In this document: one piece after another, positions 11,179 through 21,430 of the stretch
Position numbering within the stretch: the first letter of the stretch is position 1
How the letters are laid out: each line of letters begins with the position of its first letter
Position numbers and translations under genes: made by a program
Notes under the pieces: model-generated
What the model saw: only the letters and a program-made list of their open reading frames with translations
Databases searched by the model: none
What the model was told of the DNA's origin: nothing
NCBI RefSeq assembly: GCF_910594005.1
Contig: NC_057823.1
Location: 96,210,015-96,274,014, forward strand
From: Cervus elaphus
Taxonomy: Eukaryota > Chordata > Mammalia > Artiodactyla > Cervidae
Reading direction: 5' to 3'
DNA length: 64,000 nt

Positions 11179-11946
11179 AAAAAATGTTTTCCCCATTAAA
11201 CAAATTGTTGGAAGATCCTTTTGATCTGTGAGAATTAGAATAATGGTTTGTTAGTGTAGGTCCAATTTAGATTCGTCTTTAGTCCTAAAGTTTGTCTCTT
11301 CTTTTGGGTTTTGGTTCTTACTGTTAAGGCAGATCCTTTTGGGAGCTGCAACTGAGAACCTGAGAAACTTAACAAGATCTTTCCATTCCCTTTGCCCTGA
11401 ACATTTTCTAACTTTATGTGACTTCTTTTTTTTTTCCGTTCAACTCTTGTTAGCTACTGTCTGCTAGTTCTCATGGAATCTTAGCTTGAAATGCACAATT
11501 CTGGCTGTGGCCAAAGCCCTGAAGGAAACTACAGTGCATACTTCTGTTACCTCCTCACCACAACTCCCCTCTCTGTGACTCCGGCCCCATAAATTCCAGT
11601 TGCTGCAGTACCCCAATCTCCAGTCTTCGCCATGTCAGCACAGTGAGAATGACACTTTCTACTTGAGCTCCTCCTCACTGTACCAGGGTGCAGAAAGAGC
11701 CCCAGAGGCTCACCTGACTCATTTCCTCTTATACTATAGGCTGTCCAGTTTATAAAAGACATAGTCATATTTTTTCCCAGTTTTATAATTGATGTGTCCA
11801 ATACTAGTTACTGTACAATGACCCAAAGCAGAAGTCTGTGCTTCTGCAAATCTTTTCTATATTTATCTTTTTATTTTTTTTCACTCAAAATCTGAACTCT
11901 TAATAAGTACCTAAAATCTTACAAATCGTTTTTTTTATTATTACTT
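11179..11946. other. unassigned DNA
   Basis: No repeat family or gene was recognised. An 84-codon - strand frame (11547-11801) has no recognisable motif. Confidence 0.45.
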
Positions 11947-12215
11947 GGCTTTTACAAAAACTAGAAAGGGAGGAAAAACTTCTCAAATCATTCTGTGAAG
12001 TCAGTATTATTCTGATACCAAAACCAGATGAAGATATTACAAGAAAAGACAACTACAGACCAATATCTCTGTGAATGTAGAGCCCCAAATTTCACAACAA
12101 AATACTAAAGAACAAAATCAAACAAATTTTTGAAAAGGATTGTATACTATGACCAAGTGGGATTTATCCTAAGAATGCAAAGTTGATTCAATATACAAAA
12201 CCCAATCAATAAAAT

Positions 12216-13449
12216 GTTGTTGTTCAGTCACTCAGTTGTGTCTGACTCTTTGCGACCCCATGGACTGCAGCACATCAGGCCTCCCTGTCCTTCACTATCT
12301 CCTGCAGCTTGCTCAAACTCCTGTCCATTGAGTTGGTGATGCCATCCAACCATCCATCTCATCTTCTGTCGTCCCCTTCTCCTCCTGCCTTCAATCTTTC
12401 CCAGCATTAGGGTCTTTTCTAATGAGTCGGCTCTTTGCGTCAGGTGGCCAAATTGTTGGAGCTTCAGCTTTAGCATCAGTCCTTCCAATGAATATTCAGG
12501 ACTGATTTCCTTTAGGATGGACTGGTTGGATCTCCTTGCATTCCAAAGGACTTTCAAGAGTCTTCTCCAACACCACAGTTCAAAAGCATCAATTCTTCAG
12601 GGCTCAGCCTTCTTTATGGTCCAACTCTCACATCCATTCATGATTACTGGAAAAACAATAGCTTTGACTAGACAGACTTTTGTTGGCAAAGTAATGTCTC
12701 TGCTTTTTAATATGCTCTCTAGGTTTGACATAGCTTTTCTTCCAAGGAGCAAGCATCTTTTAATTTCTTGGCTGCAGTCACTATCTGCAGTGATTTTGGA
12801 GCCCAAGAAAATAGTCTGCCACCGTGTCCATTGTTTCCCCATCTATTTGCCATGATGTGATGGGACCAAATGGCATGATCTGGCTCAGACGGTAATGCCT
12901 CTGCCTGCAATGCAGGAGACCTGGATTCAATCCCTGGGTTGGGAAGATCCCCTGGAGAAGGAAATGGCAACCCACTTCAGTACTCTTGCCTGGAAAATTC
13001 CATGGACAGAGAAGCCTGGTAGGCTACAGTCCATGGGGTCGCAAAGTGTTGGACACGACTGAGTGACTTCACTTTCACTTTCACTTAGTTTTTTGAATGT
13101 TGAATTTTAAGCCAGCTTTTTCACTCTCCTCTTTCACCTTCATCAAGAGGCTCTTTAGTTCCTCTTTGCTTTCTACCATAAGGGTGGTATCATCTGCATA
13201 TCTGAGGTTATTGATATTTCTCCCGGCAATCTTGATTCCAGCTTGTGCTTCCTCCAGCCCGGCATTTCACATGATATACTCTGCATATAAGTTAAATAAG
13301 CAGAGTGATGATATACATTCCTGATGCACTCCTTTCCCAAGTTGGAATCAGTCCGTTGTTCCCTGTTTGGTTCTATCTGTTGCTTCTTCATCTGCATACA
13401 GGTTTCTCAGGAGGCAGATAAGGTGGTCTGGTATTCCCATCTCTCATGG
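12216..13449 (-). mobile_element. BovB LINE, 5'-truncated, inserted in L1
   Basis: This is an antisense BovB 3' part with RT C-terminal coding remnants (109-codon frame at 12228-12557, 81-codon frame at 12597-12842). It is flanked by a 12-base duplication with one mismatch: AATCAATAAAAT at 12204-12215 and AACCAATAAAAT at 13450-13461. A Bov-tA is nested inside at 12882-13084. The host is the L1 ORF2 relic. Confidence 0.9.
12882..13084 (+). mobile_element. Bov-tA SINE nested in BovB
   Basis: It begins at GGCTCAGACGGTAATGCC (the first few head bases are lost), contains the tRNA-like 'CCTGGATTCAATCCCTGGG' B box, and ends with ACGACTGAGTGACTTCAC plus a CACTTT tail. It interrupts BovB text between 'GGCATGATCT' and 'TAGTTTTTTGAATG'. 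Target-site duplication is short or absent. Confidence 0.88.
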
Positions 13450-13479
13450 AACCAATAAAATAGACTGTAACAATAGAAT

Positions 13480-13631
13480 GGGCTTTGCTGGGTGGCTCAG
13501 ATGGTTAAGAATCTACCCACAATGCAGAAGACCCGAGTTTGACCCCTGGATTGGGAAGATCTCCTGGAGAAGGGCCTAGCAACTCACTCCAGTATTCTTG
13601 CCTAGAGAATTCCATGGACAGAGGAGCCTGG
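13480..13631 (+). mobile_element. Bov-tA SINE, 3'-shortened, in L1
   Basis: It starts at the GGGCTTTGCTGGGTGGCTCA head, includes a B box at about 13530-13550, and ends early after GAGGAGCCTGG. A 10-base flanking duplication with one mismatch (ACAATAGAAT 13470-13479, ACAGTAGAAT 13632-13641) confirms a separate retrotransposition into the L1. Confidence 0.85.
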
Positions 13632-14240
13632 ACAGTAGAATAAAATCCCATGGTCATCTCAAAACAGAAAAAGCATGTGAAAGAAAATCCATATATTTTT
13701 ATGATAAAAGCATTCAGTGTATTAGGAATACAAGACAGCTCCTAAACCTGATAAAGAGCATCTATAAAAAATTCAATGTGAACGTCTCACTTAATGGTTA
13801 AAGACTGATAGCTTTACCCCTAAGATTAGGAACAAGTCGAAGATGTGCCCTCTAATCACATCTATTCAGCATTATACTGAAGGATCAAGCTAGGGCAATT
13901 AGACAAGCAAAAGAAATATAAGGCATTCTCAAGTCCTATTTTTGGTGCAGTAAATTTTCAATTCTTAAAGAAATTATACTTTAAATTTTTAACAATTAGC
14001 TGGCTGTTACGTTGTACAACGATACCTCATTTAGGCTGTATCACAGGATAACTTAGGACTTCTAAAATAGCTGAAGCTTAAATTTCAAAGCTTTTCCTTT
14101 ACTTATTTACAATGTAAGTATTTGCACAATGCTTGACTTCCTTGACTTAAATGGTATTTGAATCTCAGATATTAAACTGTGATGCACTGACGCATTGTTG
14201 AATATGTTATTTTATTATTCATTAAAACTGAATGCCCGTA

Positions 14241-14372
14241 GGACTTCCCTGGTGCATAGTGGCAAGGATTCTGGGTTTTTACTGCAGTGGCTGTGGTTCC
14301 CTTCCTGGTCTGGGAAGATCCAGCAAGCTGTGTGATGTGGCCTCACAAAAAAAGGAAAAAAAAAACAAACAC
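14241..14372 (+). mobile_element. short CHR-type tRNA-Glu SINE
   Basis: GGACTTCCCTGGTGCATAG starts a tRNA-Glu-derived head, followed by a degraded B box near 14300. It ends in a long A-rich tail at 14345-14372. This is the short form, without the CAACTACTGAGCC body. Confidence 0.8.
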
Positions 14373-14812
14373 AAAGTGAACACCTTTACATTGTATAGAA
14401 GAACCCAAAAAAAGATGAGATCTGGTCTATTCTTTCTAGGTTGTCAAGTTGCTTTTACTTCTCACTGACTATTATATTCTTATATCATTTATCATGATAC
14501 GGTTTACTTGATTGTTGGTGTCTGCAATGTGTTAATAACTCTGCTTGTCCTGTGCTATATATAAAGTTCATGGGTCTCACAATAGGCCTTCTAGCTGGTT
14601 TTTTTTTTTTCCTTCTTTAAACCAACTTATAGAGGAGGCTATAGATTGTCAGAGTTCTGACCTAAGTGGAGACATCATTGTATTTTTATATTTAAACTAA
14701 TTTTTAAAAACTGTGACCAAACACTTTAAGACTAGTCTTGCTTTGATCTAAAATTAAATTTCTTATATTTTTGGCAAGTCTCTTTGGCAGAAGGCTTTAG
14801 TTGAAGTATGTC

Positions 14813-15142
14813 CTGTGCTGTGCTTAATCGCTTAGTTGGGTCCAGCTCTTTGTGACTCCATGGGCTATAGCCCGCCAGGCTTCTCTGCACTGGGGATTCT
14901 CCAGGCAAGAATACTAGAGTGGGTTGCCATGCCCTCCTCCAGGGGATCTTCCCAACCCAGGGATCGAACCCAGGTCTCCCACATTGTAGGTGGATTCTTT
15001 ACTGTCTGAGCCAACAGGGAAGCCCAACAGTACTGGAGCGGGTAGCCTATCCCTTCTGCAGGGGATTTTCCTGACCCAGGAATCTAACTGGGGTCTCCTG
15101 CATTGTAGGTGGATTCTTTACCAGCTAAGCTATGAGGGAAAG
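14813..15142 (-). mobile_element. Bov-tA SINE with a second tRNA-head module
   Basis: Antisense Bov-tA covers 14813-15025 and ends in the GGGCTTCCC head (reversed) at about 15016-15025. A second, partial and more diverged copy of the middle and head module follows at 15026-15142 (CTGCAGGGGATTTTCC ... GGATTCTTTACCAGC). This is either two insertions or an internal duplication. Confidence 0.82.
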
Positions 15143-15204
15143 CACTTGTTGAGGTGTAGTACCTTTTATTAAGCACCGTACTTGGCAATTCCATGGCAAG
15201 ACAC

Positions 15205-15310
15205 TTACTCTCTTGTGCAGATGATAACTACACCTATCCCACAAGGTTTTGAGGGGATTCAATGAAATGTGTATGTAAAATGCTTAACACAGTGCCAGGG
15301 ACATTACAGG
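15205..15310 (+). mobile_element. MIR SINE 3' part
   Basis: The text matches the second half of MIR: a run resembling 'CCTCATAGGGTTGTTGTGAG' near 15240-15260 and 'GCTTAACACAGTGCCAGG' at about 15282-15299. Confidence 0.7.
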
Positions 15311-16920
15311 TGTACAATTTTTTTTTTTTTTTTTTGTCTGAGAGAGGAAGAGGAACTGAAAGAAGGTTAGTATGGATGGAGAAAGGCAGAGTGCTGTACC
15401 ACTGAAGAAGGAAAAGTAGGCAAGGGCCAGGTCAGGATGTGTTAGGATTTTGGACTTTATTCTAGGGTAAGGTGGAATCATTGAAAGATTTTAAGCAAGG
15501 TGTGACATAAACAGATTTGTGTTTTGAAGAGAACATAGAGGCCACTGTTTGGAGACTGGAAACCAGAGAAGCCAGGGTAGGTGTTCTTTCCTTTGGACAG
15601 TATGTCTGTAAGTTGAGTATTTTTTATTTAAATCTGTGGTTTTAAATCCTTCCCATAAATATATAGCAGGAATCTTGGCTTCTTTTATTTCGACATAGTC
15701 GTGGTATGCTTGCATGTCACGAAGCTCTTATGTTGTTGGTATTTTATGAACAAGCTTGTCTGTATAGGGCCACCCACATTTGGCAGAGAGTAGGCAGAAT
15801 GCCAAGGAGTCCGCCAGCCTTTCATTTGACTCTACAGGATAACGTATGCTACTTTTGACTTTCTTTTGGCCTCCTGGATTCTCAGGTAATGCCTGCCTTT
15901 TACATGGAAGCTAAGTTTCCTTTCCAGGTTTTATTACTTTGGCAACTCTGTGGCATAGGCGCTACCATTCCCTATTCCTCACCGATCTTGGATTTTTTTT
16001 TTTGCCTCTTTTGATTGCCAAAATCTTTATAAGATCACTCCAGGTAGCTATCAAATTGTTAGAGCTGGCAAGAACATTAGGACTTATTAACATTTTTGAT
16101 ACAGACCCTTGGCAACTATGTGACATAATCTCACAGCTGCCTTACTCTGCATGCAGGTCCTAACTATTTTATCTATGTCTCATTGCATCCACCATAAGTG
16201 CCTTTTTTTTTTTTTTTTAACTATCTTTTGGTGTGCAGCCCTTGGCTCACTTCTTAAAGCCATGGAAGACTTGCCCTATCATATCTAGATCTGGAATGTC
16301 TGTTCTGGTCCTTCCCATTCATTCCTTACTTTATTTAACTAATCTGATTATATTGTTGCCTGTTTCCCAGATTGATCATATCTGGTTCATCCTGAATACC
16401 TTTCTTTAGGGTTAATTACATAGGAAGAAAGTGAAATATCAATTGGTGAAGCAATGTGTTGTCTCAGATTTTCTTTTAAATATCCATGCAAAACTACTAA
16501 ACAGGAGTGGTAGAACCAAAAATGAAAATGACAAGATCGAAATATGAAAGTCTGTTGATATTTGTTAAAGCTGGGTGATAATTATATTATTCTATTCAAG
16601 TTTGTGTATGTATGGATTTTCCATAATAAAAAATGAAAAAAGAAGACACATTGAGAATTCGAACATATTAACTGTCAGCCAAATAGAGATCCTGGACAGG
16701 TGGGACAGAGGTGTGAGGAACAACTAAGTGATGGCCACAAAGAAGGTACCCTGTGTTTTCTCAGCAAATTGGACAGGCCAATCATGTTGTCTTCTAATAC
16801 ATGGACCTTTTCTGGGGGATTCTTTATAGGGATCACTATTCATTGTTCTATTTGACCTTGCTCTTCCGGGTGAGCTGGCTGATCCAGGGAAGGGGTTTTA
16901 AACAAAGTCATTTATCTCTA
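15311..16920. other. unassigned DNA with poly-T tracts
   Basis: Poly-T runs occur near 15319-15337 and 16204-16219. The stretch near 16015-16140 faintly resembles a very old mammalian repeat ('AGAGCTGGCAAGAACATTAG'). No gene-like feature was found. Confidence 0.4.
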
Positions 16921-16923
16921 TAG

Positions 16924-17425
16924 CAGAGTGTCTCAGTCTGCGCATTATTGATATTTTTTCAGTTCAGTTGCTCAGTTGTGTCCGACTCTTTGCGACCCCA
17001 TGGACTGCAGCATGCCAGGCCTCCCTGTCCATCACCAATTCCCAGAGCCTGCTCAAAGTCATGTCCATCAAGTCAGTGATGCCATCCAGCTATCTCATCC
17101 TCTGTCATCCCTTTCTCCTGCCTTCAGTCTTACCCAGCATCAGGATATTTTCTAATGAGTCAGCTCTTCGCATCAAGTGGCCAAAGTATTGGAGCTTCAG
17201 CTTCAGTATCAGTCCTTCCAATGAATATTAATAGTTTAGCTTGGATAGCTTTTTATATGGAGTTCTGTCCTGTACACTGAAGATGTTTAGCAGCATTCCT
17301 GACTACCCACTAATACCAGTAGTGCTACTTTCCCTCTTTCTCAGTTGTAATAACCAAAAAAATGTTCCAAGACATTGCCACATGTCCCTGGGGGGCAAAA
17401 TTGCCCCTAGTTCTAAACCACTGAA
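16924..17425 (-). mobile_element. MER5A (hAT-Charlie) DNA transposon relic, split
   Basis: Antisense MER5A text is visible at 16924-16957 ('GTGTCTCAGTCTGCGCATTA') and resumes at 17226-17425 ('GATGTTTAGCAGCATTCC', 'GACATTGCCACATGTCCC', 'TAAACCACTG'). The interruption is a BovB 3' fragment. MER5A is a non-autonomous element with no coding capacity. Confidence 0.8.
16958..17225 (-). mobile_element. BovB 3' fragment inserted in MER5A
   Basis: A short antisense BovB 3' end, from TCAGTTCAGTTGCTCAG to 'CAGTCCTTCCAATGAA'. Flanking TATTGATATTTT (16946-16957) and TATTAATAGTTT (17226-17237) agree at 10 of 12 bases, a plausible target-site duplication. MER5A text continues on both sides. Confidence 0.88.
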
Positions 17426-19137
17426 ATATGTGAATAATGGGAGTTTTTAGTTAGGCTCTATCCTTGTGGGTGCTGGCTGACTTGATTTGGATTTTTAGGT
17501 GTTAACAATTTTTCCATGCTGTATTAAAAGGTTGATTGTAAGTAGTATAAATAAATAATAATTTAAAATAGAAAATTTCAGACTCTCCCAACATGTTTGT
17601 CTCCCTGTGATAATATAAACTGGTTTTAATCCTGAGCCCCCCTGGTTTTTCATCTTATCATATGCAGTCTTGATTTTTCTGCGTAAAATATTCTTAGGAT
17701 CATTATTTTCCCAATCTCTGCATGTGATACTTTATTTTACAAAATCATTTGTACGTTATTTTTCATCATTTACAGAATACTATTTTTCTTCTTTTCTGAT
17801 TTTTAGATATAATCATGTAATGCTAATCTTACTTTTAAAAATATGAATCTTACAGTGTCTTTGGAAATGTAGCCTTTACTTGGATGGAAGAGTCTGAAAA
17901 TTTATTTGATAAATTTTGTGGTTCTGGGCACAGTGTAAATGAAACATTTTCAGGTGCTACAGTATATAAATATATGAATGTTTTTCCTGGCTCAATTTTG
18001 TACCATAACTAGCCAACAACTCTTGTATTAACTTCTTCAACTGAATGGAAATGTACTAGTACATACTTTTGATTTAATAAAATCCTCAAAATAGGTTTTT
18101 GTGCTAATATATTTATAACATGCAGGTGTTTGACACAAGGACATAAATTACATGTATATAAAATTGGTTCAGGGAAATACTGAAATGTGCTTGGAGGATA
18201 TTAAAATATATATTTGAACATTTATTTTGTAATTTAGCTTGAACATTTTTCAGAACAGTTAGGGAGTTCATAGCTCTATTATGTGGTTCATATTTTTTTC
18301 TGTTAAACATTTCTAATCTTGTATGTTTTTTAGCATTTCTCTGTTTTCTTAAGTGATTTTATTTCATTAGTCTGGTTGTATAATTTCTTCTTTCTTGGAG
18401 CATACACAGAGATATGAGAGCTAAAAAATTTGTGTAACTATTTCCAAGAATCTTATTTCTCAACTCTTTTTTTATTATGCTTTCCTGTAGAAATTTACAT
18501 GGTTTATAGTTACCTTACTTCTCAAGAAATGCAAATCTGCTGGCTTACTTAGAATGGCAGTTATATTTGTATGTTGTGCTAAAAAATATTGGTCACCTAT
18601 TTGAGAATTTAGAGAAACAATGCATTTAATAAAATGAATTATTTTAAAAAGATATTTAAGTGAAGGATTGTCTCTGAAATTTAAACATGCTAATTTAATT
18701 TAATTTGCCTCTTAAATCATATTTATTAAAGATATGTTTATGAATGCTCACTAAATGACAGTGTTCTTTTTGATCAATGTTTCTCATAAATTACCTGAAA
18801 CAATTTTTTTTGAGTAAGAAGGAGTAAGAAAAAATTGATAAATGATTAACAAGAGGATTACAGAGATTTAATTAGAATTGAGAATCAGTAATTGAGAAAT
18901 TAAGAAAATTATTGATTATGCATCTATTTTTAGAATGATATTCACATAGCCAAGTTTCCCCTCTCCTTCAAATCCTCCCCTAAATATTCTCTTTCCAATG
19001 GGACCTACTCTGACCAACCTGTTTGAAATTATAATCTTATCCCCACCAACTCTGTACTGGCAATCTTCCCATAGTCTTCACTCTCTGTCTCTTTTTTAAT
19101 ATTTGTAATTTGCTCACAATTTATAAAGCACTTCTCT
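17426..19137. other. AT-rich unassigned DNA
   Basis: Long A/T-rich single-copy-looking sequence with no recognisable element or gene. The ORFs are short and have no motif. Confidence 0.5.
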
Positions 19138-19327
19138 CTGGCTGCGCCAGGTTTTAGTTGTGACATACTGGATCTTTGATATTCTTTGCAGCATGCAGGA
19201 TTTTTAGTTGCAGCATGTGAACTCATAGTTGCGACATGTGGGATTTAGTTCCCTGACCAGGGATCAAACCCAGGTCCCTTGAATTGGGGGTGTGGAGTCT
19301 TAGCCACTGGACCACCAGGGAAGTCCC
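19138..19327 (-). mobile_element. CHR-type tRNA-Glu SINE
   Basis: The + strand shows the reversed form: 'CTGGCTGCGCCAGG' at the 3' side, 'GACCAGGGATCAAACCC' (reversed B box) at about 19256-19272, and 'CCACCAGGGAAGTCCCT' (reversed head) at 19309-19325. It is diverged but nearly complete, apart from the A-tail. Confidence 0.85.
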
Positions 19328-19330
19328 TGC

Positions 19331-19400
19331 GGGAGGGCTACAGTCCATAGGATCTCAAAGAGTCAGGCGGGACTGAAGCGACTTAACACACACACACTAA
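19331..19400 (+). mobile_element. Bov-tA/BovA 3' tail remnant
   Basis: GGCTACAGTCCATAGGATCT ... GACTGAAGCGACTTAACAC with a (CA)n tail is the 3' end of a Bov SINE in sense orientation. Its 5' part is missing, cut off against the adjacent antisense CHR SINE. Confidence 0.75.
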
Positions 19401-19418
19401 CGCAGGAGGGTTAGAGCA

Positions 19419-19602
19419 GTTAGAGGTCCCATTCAGCCATTGGTCCGCACCGTGGTGGGCCCCGCCCCCAGCAAGCAGCAGTCAAAACAGCGGCCGTTGG
19501 TGGTCCTGCTCAGCCATTGGTCAGCTCCGCTCCGGTGGGTCCCTCCCCCAAGCGACCAACTGTCAAGGAACAACCGTTAGAGGTCCCGTTCAGCCAACAG
19601 TC
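19419..19602 (+). repeat. ~78-bp direct repeats in the LTR U3-like part
   Basis: The block GTTAGAGGTCCCATTCAGCC followed by ATTGGTC starts at 19419. Its copies start at 19496 (GTTGGTGGTCCTGCTCAGCC) and 19576 (GTTAGAGGTCCCGTTCAGCC), giving periods of 77 and 80. The first two units carry a reversed CCAAT box (CCATTGGTC); the third has CCAACAGTC. C-rich GC-box-like text (CCCCGCCCCC, CCCTCCCCC) lies between units. Such duplicated U3 units often act as retroviral enhancers. Confidence 0.8.
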
Positions 19603-20298
19603 AGTGGAGTGGCGGTCGTCAGGCGGAGAGTGAGTAAAGAGGTGGATCCCAACCTTCTCCCCAGGGGCTTCCAACTCACGCAGCCTCAGGCCAGTGGGCG
19701 AGCTGGGGGAGCCCAGGGAGCAGGCAGGGGGCTGTGTCCTGCAGGGCTCCAGAGCCCTCACCAAGGCCGCGTACTGGCTGAGCCCGGGCCTTGAAGCCAG
19801 GGGGTTGAACTTCTCCCCCATCCCGTCTCTACAACCTAATGGTAGTGGCAGTCTGCATGGGATGCAGCCTGAGGGAGTTGGCTCCCACAGTTTGGGTGGC
19901 CCGAGGAACCTGAAGGCCAGCTGGGCGCTGGGTGCCTGGTCCCCTCAGAGACGACAGTTGGGCAGAGTCTGGGGCCCTGGCGCCAAGGAACTGCCAACTA
20001 GAAACCTGTCTCCTCCTCAGGCAGGATCTGGACCGCAGAGGGTGAAAGTTGTGTGGTGGAGCCTTGCTCTTGTCATAACAGAGAATCACATTTGTTTGGT
20101 GGAGATTTATAGAAACTTGTTTAGGTAACCATGACCTGACCTTAAGAACAAAGGCTCTGACACCAAGAAGTTGGCAATAATCAACCCTGCTCCTCCTTCA
20201 CCTTTCCTAGAAAAGGGTTTTGCTTTTCTAGGATTTGGGGATTTCAGAGAGTTTGGGGGTTTTAAGGCATGAGCCACCCATCTCCTGGCATGGCACTC

Positions 20299-20304
20299 AA
20301 TAAA
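20299..20304 (+). terminator. LTR polyadenylation signal
   Basis: AATAAA lies 83 bases before the proposed LTR end, in the R-region position. Pyrimidine-rich CCTTTCTCTGTTTT follows. Confidence 0.6.
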
Positions 20305-20489
20305 CCTTTCTCTGTTTTAAATGCAGATGTCTTGGCATTGTTTGGCTTCACTATGTGTCAGACACAGGGACTTCCGATTCAGTAACAGTATGATCTGAAT
20401 GAACAAAAAACACCTAAAACTTTGTTTGGTGTGGGTTTTATAGTTTCATTTTAAAAAAATTATTATTTCTTTAAGGGGGAAGCAGATGA

Positions 20490-20690
20490 TAATAACTATC
20501 ACTGTTGATCAAATGATATTCTACATACCTCACATGTGTTTTCTGCTAGCCCTCTTGCCCTCTTTAATGAGGTAGGTAGACAGTGTTACTCCCATTTTAT
20601 CAATGAGGAAAACTGAAACTCAGAGAGGTTAGATAACTCTAAATGGCTTATCTAGAAATTAAACTCATCAGCTTGAATTCAAAGTCTGTG
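20490..20690 (+). mobile_element. MIR SINE
   Basis: It contains the MIR core 'CTCCCATTTTATCAATGAGG' and 'AACTCAGAGAGGTTAGATAA' at about 20590-20635, preceded by the 'AATGAGGTAGGTAGACAGTG' segment. The copy is old and diverged. Confidence 0.8.
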
Positions 20691-20805
20691 TGTGTGTTTG
20701 AAACTGTCTCTAACTTAAAGGGAACCTTTCTATTAACAGAATTAATCAGAAGTCTCATTCTGTTACCATACTGAATAAAATATTTAGCTACATTTATAGT
20801 ATAAT

Positions 20806-20927
20806 TGGAGGAGATGGCAACCCACTCCAGTATTCTTGCCCAGAGAATTCCATGGACAGAGGAACCAGGTGGGTTACCATTCTTGAAGTCGCAAAGGAGT
20901 TGGACACAACTGAGCGACCAACACTTG
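20806..20927 (+). mobile_element. Bov-tA/BovA 3' half
   Basis: GGAGGAGATGGCAACCCACT starts a 5'-truncated Bov SINE, which ends GACACAACTGAGCGACCAAC at about 20900-20919. The tRNA-derived head is missing. Confidence 0.85.
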
Positions 20928-20984
20928 TAATGTAATTATTGGCTAGCACACAATATGCTTACTTATTTCACGTAAGTATTAAAG

Positions 20985-21430
20985 TAGTTGTGTACTGCCA
21001 TGTGCTAGGTGCTGGGTATGTCACAGTGAATAAAAAAGACATGGATCCTGCTATTTATTTATTTATGGCCGCGTTGGGTCTTTGTTGCTGATCTGGCTTT
21101 TCTCTAGTTGCAGAGATCTGGGGCTTCTTTCTGGTTGCAGTGTGCGCACTTCTAATTGGAGTGGCTTCTTGTGTTGCAGAACACAGGCTCTAGGGCTTGG
21201 GGGCTTCAGTAGTTGCAGCTCCCAGGCTCTGGGGCAGAGGCTTGGTAGTTGTGGCACATGGGCTTAGTTGTTCCACAGCATGTGGGATCTTCCCGGATCA
21301 GGGATGGAGCCCGTGTTCTCCTGCATTGGCAAGTGGACTCTTGACCACTAAACCACCAGGGAGGCCTGGCTCCTGCTCTTAAAGAACTTGTGGTCTTCTG
21401 AGGAAGATAGAGGTATCGCCAGAGATTCAG
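20985..21430 (+). mobile_element. L2 fragment split by a CHR SINE
   Basis: 'CCATGTGCTAGGTGCTGGG' and 'ACAGTGAATAAAAAAGACAT' (20998-21042), then after the SINE 'CTCTTAAAGAACTTGTGG' (21376-21393), read in order as the conserved 3' end of an L2 LINE. Confidence 0.7.
21053..21367 (-). mobile_element. CHR-type tRNA-Glu SINE, near full length
   Basis: The reversed A-tail (TATTTATTTATTTATGG) is at 21052-21068, the body with repeated 'CTCTAGTTGCAG' text follows, and the reversed head 'CCACCAGGGAGGCC' is at 21353-21366. Flanks GGATCCTGCT (21043-21052) and GGCTCCTGCT (21368-21377) form a 10-base target-site duplication with one mismatch. Confidence 0.9.

Larger units (their letters stand above)
11950..13940 (+). 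mobile_element. L1 ORF2 reverse-transcriptase relic, split by later insertions
   Basis: Sense L1 ORF2 sequence is present at 11950-12215, 13450-13479 and 13632-13940. It covers the RT segment that encodes the FCEVSIILIPKPDED-like and GFI blocks (11985-12180) and the following KAF/NGxxL region (13660-13800). Several stops and frameshifts are present. The gaps are filled by a BovB (12216-13449) and a Bov-tA (13480-13631), which therefore post-date it. Removing them joins the L1 text in order, apart from the short duplications. Confidence 0.85.
19401..20387 (+). mobile_element. endogenous retrovirus LTR (solo, 5' border unclear)
   Basis: A ~1-kb GC-rich island in AT-rich surroundings. A tandemly repeated, GC-box and CCAAT-box-bearing 5' part looks like a U3 promoter. 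AATAAA lies at 20299-20304, and the sequence ends in GATTCAGTAACA at 20387, the CA end expected of an LTR. No gag, pol or env follows on either side, so it is best read as a solo LTR. Resemblance to ruminant ERV LTRs of the BTLTR type is from memory. Frames of up to 144 codons (19694-20128) have no recognisable motif. The exact 5' TG end and flanking duplication were not identified. Confidence 0.65.

Noticed and set aside
19694..20128. 144-codon + ORF in a GC-rich region, gene-like
   Set aside because: It lies inside the putative ERV LTR, has no recognised domain, and GC-rich DNA yields long frames by chance.
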